DNA from: Lacihabitans sp. LS3-19
Lineage (GTDB): Bacteria > Bacteroidota > Bacteroidia > Cytophagales > Spirosomataceae
Assembly: GCF_024343575.1 (NCBI RefSeq)
Contig: NZ_RJUA01000122.1
Span: forward strand, 17,609 to 81,608
Length of the DNA stretch: 64,000 nt
Reading direction: 5' to 3'
Under the pieces are notes generated by a model that was not told the DNA's origin, did no database searches, and worked only from the letters and a program-made list of their open reading frames with translations. Shown here piece by piece: positions 50,606 to 57,871 of the stretch. Position 1 is the first letter of the stretch. Every line of letters starts with the position of its first letter. The position numbers were made by a program, and so were the translations under genes.

Positions 50606-52072
50606 TTAATGATGCTGTTTTCTATTTAATATTCCACCTGATGCTTCCTTAATAGTGCTTGCAAATACAAACGCTTTAGGATCAATTTCATGCACCAAGT
50701 TATTGAGTTTACGCAATTCAAACCTTGTTATTACTGTAAATATTATGTCACTTTCAGAGCTAACATCAAAACTTTCTGGAAGAAAACCTCTTTCACCTTT
50801 GTATACCGTAATCCCCCTTTTTAGGTTATTTACTATTTCATATTTTATTATTTCACTTTCAGAGGAGATAATAGTTACCCCTGTAAAAGCTTGTAATCCC
50901 TCCACTACATAATCGATGGTGCGAGAAGCTGCGAAATAAGTCAAACTAGAATATAGGGCAGTTTGAATACCAAATTTACTAGCTGCAATAATGAAAATCA
51001 CCAAGTTTATGCCCAGAATAATCTCTGCTATTGTAAATGAAGTTCGTTTTAAAGTGTACAAAGCCAACACTTCAATTCCATCTAGGGCCGCCCCCGCTCT
51101 CATATTAAGACCTACACCAATTCCTAAAAATACTCCTCCAAAAATTGACGCTAGAATTTTTTCTTCTGTAACATGAAACTCCGGCATTAAGGTTAGTACA
51201 ATACCTAATGAAATAACTGCAAAAATAGTTTTAATGGCAAAACTTTTACTCACCGTAAAGTATCCAACCGCAATCAAAGGAATATTGAATAAGACTATCA
51301 AAACACCCAAATTGATATGGTAAAGTTCATGTATTAAAAGTGAAAACCCCGTAACTCCGCCATCAAAAAAGTGATTTGGAACTAAAAGTCCTTTCAAAGC
51401 ACCCGCAGCTATGACGACACCTAACAATATTAAAATATATTCTTGAACAGTTTCTTTATAATTTATCAATTTCATCCCTCTCTCCTTGAGTTTAATTTCT
51501 GCTAATATTTTCTTAATATTTTTATCTTTGGTTTCTTTTAATTCAGATATGGCGGTTTTTGTAAAAAACTTATGCTTTTCTAAAAAATCATTTTGAATCT
51601 GATGCCAGTTGTCCGTGTTCACATCCCTACCTTCATGTTTAAACTCAGAGAAAAGTCTTTCAGTAAACAGAAAATATTTATTGGTACCTAAATAGTATAA
51701 ATCCGCATCACATAGTATTTCTTGTAATTGATTCTTAGGGCTTTGTGGTAGCTTCGTTGCAAGGATTGTTTCTGATATTTCTTCGATTTGATCTTGAGAA
51801 TATCCGTATTGAGGAAGAATTTTCTTTGCATATGCACAAGAGCGATCTTCATGTCCCGCACCTTTTGGATCAGCTAAATAACCTGTATCGTGAAGCAAAG
51901 CGGCTGTTTTCAAAATATGTAATTCGCCTTCTGAAATGCCTTCTTTTTGTGCTATTTTTTGAGCCCAAAAAGTCACATCTTGGGTGTGCTCAAAGTTATG
52001 ATAACTTACAAAGTCGGGCAGATTATTCTTAAGATCTTCAATTACAAAATCGTATAGTTTGTCGAAATTCAT
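50606..52072 (-). CDS. HD-domain phosphohydrolase fused to YitT membrane protein
   Basis: The start MNFDKLYDFV gives 488 residues; further upstream only TTG is available in frame. Residues 1-195 are an HD-domain with Y24-H25-N26-x2-H29 and the metal pair H61-D62 (LLHDTGY), followed by CDADLYYLGT. The YHNxxH pattern is also the signature of class I cyclic-nucleotide phosphodiesterases. Residues about 205-400 are five or six membrane helices of the YitT family (VPNHFFDGGVTGFSLLI), and about 405-480 a DUF2179-type tail. It follows the cyclase gene by 30 bases, so a cyclic-nucleotide link is likely but unproven. Confidence 0.85.
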   Translation of the reverse strand: MNFDKLYDFVIEDLKNNLPDFVSYHNFEHTQDVTFWAQKIAQKEGISEGELHILKTAALLHDTGYLADPKGAGHEDRSCAYAKKILPQYGYSQDQIEEISETILATKLPQSPKNQLQEILCDADLYYLGTNKYFLFTERLFSEFKHEGRDVNTDNWHQIQNDFLEKHKFFTKTAISELKETKDKNIKKILAEIKLKERGMKLINYKETVQEYILILLGVVIAAGALKGLLVPNHFFDGGVTGFSLLIHELYHINLGVLIVLFNIPLIAVGYFTVSKSFAIKTIFAVISLGIVLTLMPEFHVTEEKILASIFGGVFLGIGVGLNMRAGAALDGIEVLALYTLKRTSFTIAEIILGINLVIFIIAASKFGIQTALYSSLTYFAASRTIDYVVEGLQAFTGVTIISSESEIIKYEIVNNLKRGITVYKGERGFLPESFDVSSESDIIFTVITRFELRKLNNLVHEIDPKAFVFASTIKEASGGILNRKQHH

Positions 52073-52102
52073 AAATAAATTTTCATTAAAATTGGGCAAA
52101 AC

Positions 52103-53146
52103 TTAGTTTAAAACCTCGTAAACAACAATCTCAGCTTGTTTGTTTTTAAGATTTTTGGGACCAATTAAATTGCAATTGAATGATTGAAAAACTTTTTTGT
52201 AGGCATCCTCATCAATAAGTATTTGCCCTTTTTCTGCAGAAGCTTGAAGCCTTTGAGCGACATTTACGGTGTCGCCAATCACAGTGTAATCCAATCTTTT
52301 TAAAGATTTTGAACCAATGTTGCCAGAAACCATTTCTCCGGAATTTATGCCAATAGAGACTTTGGGGTGAAACTCTATCTTAGATGCTGCTTGTGGCAAA
52401 GCTTCAATGCTATTCCGTATGGCTAATGATGCCTCTATGGCTCTATCCAAATGATATTCGCCTTTAAAAACTGCCATCACACAATCGCCTATAAACTTAT
52501 CTATGATGCCACCTTGGGCGATTATTTCTTTTACAATAATATCAAAATATTGATTCAGCAGGCTAACTACGTTGTCAGGACTTTCGGATTCGCTGATAGA
52601 AGTAAAACTACAAATATCGATAAAAGCAACTGTTGCCTGTACTGTCTCGTTGGCAGATAGGGATGCTTCATACTCTCGACCCGACATAAAATTGAGTACA
52701 TTGTGGTCTACATACATTTTCAAAATGTTGTTTTCCTTAATGGCTTTTATGGTTTCTTTGAGTTGGTTTACATGAAGAATAGTCTTTTCAATGGTTGTTT
52801 CTAAATCCACGAAATTCACTGGCTTGGTCACAAAATCAAAGGCTCCTCTGTTCATCGCAGTACGAATATTGTCCATATCGCCATAGGCAGAAACCATCAC
52901 CGATTTCACAAGTGGATGGGTTTCTCCCAATTTGGTGAGCAAAGTAAGACCGTCCATCTCGGGCATGTTTATATCACTCAAAACTATATCAACATCTGGA
53001 TTTTCATCTATTACTCTTAAAGCCTCCGTGCCATTTGTGGCAAACACAAAGGTGTAGACTTGTTCACGAATCTTCTGTCGATATTTCTGCTTTATCAGTA
53101 TTTCTAAGTCCGTTTCGTCGTCGGCTATTAATATTTTAGTCATCAA
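52103..53146 (-). CDS. response regulator-class III nucleotide cyclase
   Basis: The 347-residue protein has a receiver domain (about 3-125) with the phospho-acceptor Asp in VLSDINMPEMDG near residue 58. A coiled linker follows, then a class III adenylate/guanylate cyclase domain (about 165-345): VAFIDICSFTSISES with a metal Asp, FIGDCVMAVFKGE with the second, and RLDYTVIGDTVNVAQRLQ. Phosphorylation should control cyclic AMP or GMP formation. It starts one base after the single receiver gene ends and is followed by HD-YitT, making a three-gene unit. Confidence 0.95.
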   Translation of the reverse strand: MMTKILIADDETDLEILIKQKYRQKIREQVYTFVFATNGTEALRVIDENPDVDIVLSDINMPEMDGLTLLTKLGETHPLVKSVMVSAYGDMDNIRTAMNRGAFDFVTKPVNFVDLETTIEKTILHVNQLKETIKAIKENNILKMYVDHNVLNFMSGREYEASLSANETVQATVAFIDICSFTSISESESPDNVVSLLNQYFDIIVKEIIAQGGIIDKFIGDCVMAVFKGEYHLDRAIEASLAIRNSIEALPQAASKIEFHPKVSIGINSGEMVSGNIGSKSLKRLDYTVIGDTVNVAQRLQASAEKGQILIDEDAYKKVFQSFNCNLIGPKNLKNKQAEIVVYEVLN

Positions 53147-53147
53147 T

Positions 53148-53519
53148 CTAACGTTTAAAAAGTCTTTCTTTTAAATCACCAAAATCAAGGGGTTTGTTTA
53201 GAAAATCGTCAGCTCCAAGAGAAACTGCCCTATTTCTAGTTTCATCATCACCATAAGCTGTTATCATCATAACAATAGGCTTTGGTTTTGCTTTTTTTTC
53301 TCTAATTTCTCGTAACAATTCAATACCAGACATTCCTGGCATGTTTATATCAGACAAGATCAAAACAGCCTCAGATTCGTGTTTATGAAGGTAGTCAAGA
53401 GCATCCTCTCCAGAAGTAGCAAACGAAAATGTTATTTCACCATTTCGAATCTCTTTTCTGAATTTTTGCAAAAATAATTCTTGGATGTCTATTTCGTCGT
53501 CAACTACTAATATTTTCAT
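53148..53519 (-). CDS. single-domain response regulator
   Basis: The 123-residue receiver-only protein has the Asp pair DDEIDIQ at the start, the acceptor in LILSDINMPGMSG near residue 57, a Thr/Ala switch (MMITAYGDDE) and Lys in FLNKPLDFG near residue 109. The linker and wording are close to the receiver of the cyclase gene, so they may be paralogues. It could shuttle phosphate between the kinases upstream and the cyclase. Co-transcription with the cyclase is near certain (two-base gap). Confidence 0.95.
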   Translation of the reverse strand: MKILVVDDEIDIQELFLQKFRKEIRNGEITFSFATSGEDALDYLHKHESEAVLILSDINMPGMSGIELLREIREKKAKPKPIVMMITAYGDDETRNRAVSLGADDFLNKPLDFGDLKERLFKR

Positions 53520-53556
53520 GGTTCTGGGTTTAACAAGGGTAAAAATAACAAATGTT

Positions 53557-53718
53557 TTAAGTAATTGACAACTTTATTGTAAAAGTTGTAACTAAACTTA
53601 CCATACTTTCTACATCCAAAGTTCCACCATGTCCTTTTAAAATTATATCATAAACCAAACTCAGCCCTAAACCTGTACCTTTTCCAGTTGGTTTTGTGGT
53701 AAAAAATGGCTGGAATGC
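53557..53718 (-). pseudogene. C-terminal fragment of a histidine kinase
   Basis: Minus-strand translation gives [38 protein letters not shown] and a final TFTIKLSIT before a TAA at 53557. This is the F box, G2 box and last strand of a HATPase domain, and is very like the end of the kinase at 55740-56774. A TAG lies directly upstream in frame, and the N, DHp and N-box parts are missing. The cytochrome-PQQ dehydrogenase gene now begins 28 bases away, so that gene may have been inserted into a former kinase locus. Confidence 0.8.
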
Positions 53719-53746
53719 CTAACTTGACATATATAGTATTTATTCT

Positions 53747-55573
53747 CTATTTTTCTACTTCAAATGCAATTAACACATTGCCAGGTATTTCGCTAAAGGA
53801 ACCATAACCTGAATTTACATATAATATGCCATCGGAAACCACAGGCGATGGACCATCCAAAGAGCCGCCTTTCCCGGCAATACCATTGACTGTTTCGTAT
53901 TTTCTTACGGTATCAAAATCCCATAAAATATTACCAGAAATTTTATCGTAAGCCCGAATATGACCATCTAAGGCACCGGCAAAAACTATCTCTGAAAGTG
54001 CAAGAGGAGCTGCAGAATTGGCCTGTATTTTCCCCTGCTCTACCGCTGGTGTTGCTTGCGACCAATTGATTTTACCAGTCTGAATATCCAATGCATATAG
54101 TCCTGGACTGGCATTACGACTAGAGTCGCTATTGTCTATGGCATATATATTATCAGCATTGGCCGCAAATATTTGTTTGCCATCTACAGCCATACCCCAA
54201 TGTATTCCACCTAAGGCTCCACCTTTTCCAATACGCGTTTGCCAGATTATTTTGCCTGTTTCCGGCTCTAAGGCATGCACCACGCCGGATTTTTGACCGG
54301 CAATCAACACATCTTTTCCATCGTGTCCGCCCTTTACGATTATTGGAGCCATGCCAAAATCCAAATCGGGACCGGCTTTTTCTGGACAATTGGGGTCTCC
54401 TGGGCATGCTAAATTCCAAGTATCATTTTGAGTACTCTGATAGGTCCAGATCAGTTTTCCGGTTTTTAAATCCAAAGCCTGAATGGCGTCGCTAGTTTTT
54501 GTTGCCGGTTCTGTATAGTTTTCACCAGTACCAAAGTAAACCAAGCCACGTTTGGTATCAATATTCGGACTTCCCCAAACAATTGCTCCAGAAGGACCGT
54601 AAAAAGATTTTCCATTGCTCTTTTTACCAGACACTTTGGCTTCTTCGGTAATCACCCGATGCCGCCAGATTATTTTCCCCGTTTTAGTATCTAATGCCAC
54701 CATTTCGCCAGAAGAGGTGCAACAATCGTAATTCGGGTCTTGGGCCGATAATACTTCGAATGAGGTAATCGGTACGACGATTGTATTTTTAAATACTGCT
54801 ACAGAGCCTGTCACTGCCGATTGAGGATGAACGCCAGACCTTTGTTTCCAGATTAATGCTCCGGTTTTTAGATCAAGAACATAAACATTTGTAGCATAAT
54901 CGGCAAAGTATACTTTTAACGGATTGCCAGAAATAGCGACTGCCCCACGAACTCCGGCATCTGCCTGAAAATGCCAGCCAATTTTTCCCGTTTTCTTATT
55001 TATACAATACACATTACCGAATTGACTACCCATAATAAGCCAATCTCCTACTACCGCCGGTTTACTTCTAACCTGTGTTCCTTCAGGAAAAGCGAAAACC
55101 CATTTCACTTTTAATTTACTTACATTGCTTGCATTGATATCAGATTCATTAATAAAACCTGTTCCTTCTAAATTCCCACCATATCCAGAAAAATAAGTTG
55201 GATGCTCTGGTAAAGAGAATTTAGTAAATGCTGCTTCAGGCATGGGTGTGGACTGTAGCGACTTTTTGGTTATGAATTCGGCTACAGCCTTACGCTCATC
55301 ATCAGACAAGGTAGATGCCTGAAGCTTCATTTTACCAATAGTTAATGCGGAATAAATTGCTTTTGGGCTCATTCCTGCCAATAATCCGACACTCGGACCA
55401 TTAGTTTTTGACAAAGAACTGTTTATATGACATACAGCACAAATATTCGTGAATACTCTTTGGCCACTGGCTATTGTTTCTTCTGAAACTTTAGTTTTTG
55501 ATACTTCATCTTGCGAATAAGATTCGAAAGAAATAAAAAATAGAATTAAGATAATGCTTGTTAAGGTTTTCAT
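53747..55573 (-). CDS. cytochrome c-PQQ dehydrogenase fusion
   Basis: The 608-residue periplasmic enzyme has a signal peptide (SYSQ, about residue 21) and a cytochrome c domain with the haem site C45-A-V-C48-H49 and a possible axial Met in GKMKLQ. An eight-bladed PQQ beta-propeller follows (about 125-608) with repeats such as GSQFGNVYCINKKTGKIGWHF. The vicinal pair C284-C285, a mark of quinoprotein alcohol dehydrogenases, is present. Layout and haem order resemble polyvinyl alcohol dehydrogenase. It should oxidise an alcohol or sugar and pass electrons to a cytochrome. No PQQ biosynthesis gene is seen nearby. Confidence 0.88.
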   Translation of the reverse strand: MKTLTSIILILFFISFESYSQDEVSKTKVSEETIASGQRVFTNICAVCHINSSLSKTNGPSVGLLAGMSPKAIYSALTIGKMKLQASTLSDDERKAVAEFITKKSLQSTPMPEAAFTKFSLPEHPTYFSGYGGNLEGTGFINESDINASNVSKLKVKWVFAFPEGTQVRSKPAVVGDWLIMGSQFGNVYCINKKTGKIGWHFQADAGVRGAVAISGNPLKVYFADYATNVYVLDLKTGALIWKQRSGVHPQSAVTGSVAVFKNTIVVPITSFEVLSAQDPNYDCCTSSGEMVALDTKTGKIIWRHRVITEEAKVSGKKSNGKSFYGPSGAIVWGSPNIDTKRGLVYFGTGENYTEPATKTSDAIQALDLKTGKLIWTYQSTQNDTWNLACPGDPNCPEKAGPDLDFGMAPIIVKGGHDGKDVLIAGQKSGVVHALEPETGKIIWQTRIGKGGALGGIHWGMAVDGKQIFAANADNIYAIDNSDSSRNASPGLYALDIQTGKINWSQATPAVEQGKIQANSAAPLALSEIVFAGALDGHIRAYDKISGNILWDFDTVRKYETVNGIAGKGGSLDGPSPVVSDGILYVNSGYGSFSEIPGNVLIAFEVEK

Positions 55574-55739
55574 GGGCTATTATTTTTAAAATTTAAATTT
55601 GGTTCTTTTCTAACTGCTTTTTATCCGAAAGGTCTAATTTGGAATACTGCTTAAAAAAAATTGATGTTTACTACAAATTTGAGATCTATGAGCTTTTGCA
55701 AAAACAACTTGATTCACAGTATTATGACATATTTAGAAT

Positions 55740-56774
55740 TCATGATATTGGAAGTTTAATGATAAACTCCGTACCTACCTTTTCTTTTGACTCAACAGTG
55801 ATTTCCCCACCATGAGCTTTCACGATATCATAAGCCAAGCTAAGTCCTAAACCTGTGCCTTTTCCAGTAGGTTTGGTAGTAAAAAATGGCTGAAAAATTT
55901 TGACTTTGGTAGCTTCATTCATTCCCGCCCCATTATCTTTTATACATATAACAACATTATTATCAATGAGTTTTGTACTTATTCCCACCAAAGGATTTAA
56001 AACATCTTTTACGACATAAAAAGCATTATTGATAATATTCAACAAAACTCTACCAAAATCTTGTGGAACGACTGCAATTTTGGGCAAGTTTTCGTCAAAA
56101 TGAGTTTCTATTGTTGAATTGAAATTGCTGTCTTTTGCTCTTAAACCATGGTAGGAAAGCTTTAAATATTCATCCGCCAAAGCATTAATATCAGTGAGTT
56201 CTTTTTTGCCTGGGCTAGCCCTCGAATGTTCCAACATTCCTTTTACGATGCTACTGGCACGGTTTCCGTGGTGGTTTATTTTTTTAAGATTGTCTTTTAT
56301 GTCAGAAATTAGTTCTTTTTCTAATTCCTTATCCCTTTTGCCTTGCCCCTTCTTCCCTTCTTCTTCTAATTCCTCTACAAGTTCTTCTGTTACTTCTGAG
56401 AAGTTATTCACAAAGTTTAGCGGATTCTGTATCTCATGAGCAATTCCTGCGGTGAGTTCGCCCAAAGAAGCCATTTTTTCTGATTGGATGAGTTGGGCTT
56501 GCGTGGCTTTTAGATTTTCGAGGGAATTATTTAATGCAAAAGTTCGCTCGGTTACTTGTTTTTCAAGCGTTTCGTTTTGGGTGGCGAGTATTTGTTGTTT
56601 TTCTTCTGAGAGTTGTAGGTTTTCTTCTAATTTCTTTGCTAAGTCTTTACTTGTAAATGCGTATTCTTTTGATAAATACCAAGAAAGTGTAAATGGTATA
56701 GCAACTAGGCTTAGCGAGTGAATAAGATCTTGAAGGCTCCACGAATTAAGTACAAACCAGTACGAAAAAGACAT
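55740..56774 (-). CDS. histidine kinase half of a stop-split 7TM sensor kinase
   Basis: The 344-residue frame starts after an in-frame TAG and four codons. It begins with the last membrane helices (LIHSLSLVAIPFTLSWYLS), then a coiled coil (about 45-95), the DHp helix with GIAHEIQNPLNFVNNF, and a HATPase domain with [23 protein letters not shown] and [10 protein letters not shown]. The 5' half is the frame at 56787-57869, in the same reading frame. As drawn it could be made alone only if translation restarts at 56774. Otherwise the kinase depends on read-through or is dead. Confidence 0.85.
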   Translation of the reverse strand: MSFSYWFVLNSWSLQDLIHSLSLVAIPFTLSWYLSKEYAFTSKDLAKKLEENLQLSEEKQQILATQNETLEKQVTERTFALNNSLENLKATQAQLIQSEKMASLGELTAGIAHEIQNPLNFVNNFSEVTEELVEELEEEGKKGQGKRDKELEKELISDIKDNLKKINHHGNRASSIVKGMLEHSRASPGKKELTDINALADEYLKLSYHGLRAKDSNFNSTIETHFDENLPKIAVVPQDFGRVLLNIINNAFYVVKDVLNPLVGISTKLIDNNVVICIKDNGAGMNEATKVKIFQPFFTTKPTGKGTGLGLSLAYDIVKAHGGEITVESKEKVGTEFIIKLPIS

Positions 56775-56786
56775 ATCTGGGATAAT

Positions 56787-57869
56787 CTAAAGGTAAAATA
56801 AAATAAATAAGGTGAACAAGGTGAAAAACGCAATCAATCCAAAAAGAATAACGCCTACTTTTCGATTGGTTTGAAAGGTGATATAGGTAATTCGAGCCGA
56901 TTCGAGGCTACATAACAGCATAGGACATATTAAACCTACCAAATACCCAAAATTATAATAAAGTACATTAACAAATGGACCAATAACGGCACAAAACATT
57001 AAAAACCAGAACATAAAGTCTTTTCGACGAGAAAACATTTCCCAAATCGCTAAATAGAGGAAATACCCATAAAAACTGAAGAGCAAAGGGTATGAAACAA
57101 CTGCCAAGTATGCTCTTAAAGTAAGAGAAGACTCTGTAGGGAGAAAAGCGGATAGCATATATCCAATTCCTATCGAGAATAAAGCAATTGCAAAAAATAA
57201 ATAGGCTCTTTGTCGCCGAAAATTGAAATAGAAAATTATATGAATAAGTCCCAAAAGTAAAAACATACCTGTATTGAAACCTCGCATATGTGAATTACTT
57301 AAATTCTCGACTTGTATTTGTGCGGCACCTTCAATAGTATTTAAACGTAACTGAAAAACTAAGTAAGGATATACATATTTAAAATATGGTAAATTAGGTT
57401 GGACTGAGAATCGAACTGAAATCACTTGCTCCTGGTTTTTTAACAGCGTGCTAATGGGAAAGTCTTGTGGCAGAAAGCCCCTAATTTCATCTTTTTTTGA
57501 ACTCACAATACCATATTTTTTTACAGGCATACCATTCAAATATATTTCGGACGCAATGGATTGATTAACTTGAAAAGTTAGTGGTTTATTAAGCAAACTA
57601 CTATCCACATAAAATCTGATTCTAAACCAACCCACTGATGTTTTTCGTATTTGCGGGAGATCATAAATATCCTTGGTTGGGTCAATACCTTCCCACTTAG
57701 AATCATCAAAATCTGCTTTAGCAAAATCAGGGTTATCACCAGCATGCCATTTCCAGTTTTTGTCGAGTAAAATTCCAGCTTTAGGAATACTATCAATGCG
57801 GAACTCACTTCTATTTTGAGCAAAACAAAAATTAGTATAAATCAATAAAACAAGTAGTAATCTTCTCAT
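56787..57869 (-). CDS. sensor half (7TMR-DISM type) of a stop-split kinase
   Basis: The 360-residue frame has a signal peptide (CFAQ, about residue 18), a jellyroll extracellular domain (about 25-185, WFRIRFYVDSSLLNKPLTFQV, IASEIYLNGMPVKKYG) and five or six membrane helices from residue 200, as in 7TMR-DISM receptors. It ends at TAG (56787-56789) in the middle of a membrane helix (TLFTLFILFYL). The next codons continue in the same frame as IIPDMSFSYWF, the start of the downstream kinase. A full product would be about 709 residues. Confidence 0.85.
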   Translation of the reverse strand: MRRLLLVLLIYTNFCFAQNRSEFRIDSIPKAGILLDKNWKWHAGDNPDFAKADFDDSKWEGIDPTKDIYDLPQIRKTSVGWFRIRFYVDSSLLNKPLTFQVNQSIASEIYLNGMPVKKYGIVSSKKDEIRGFLPQDFPISTLLKNQEQVISVRFSVQPNLPYFKYVYPYLVFQLRLNTIEGAAQIQVENLSNSHMRGFNTGMFLLLGLIHIIFYFNFRRQRAYLFFAIALFSIGIGYMLSAFLPTESSLTLRAYLAVVSYPLLFSFYGYFLYLAIWEMFSRRKDFMFWFLMFCAVIGPFVNVLYYNFGYLVGLICPMLLCSLESARITYITFQTNRKVGVILFGLIAFFTLFTLFILFYL

Positions 57870-57871
57870 TT

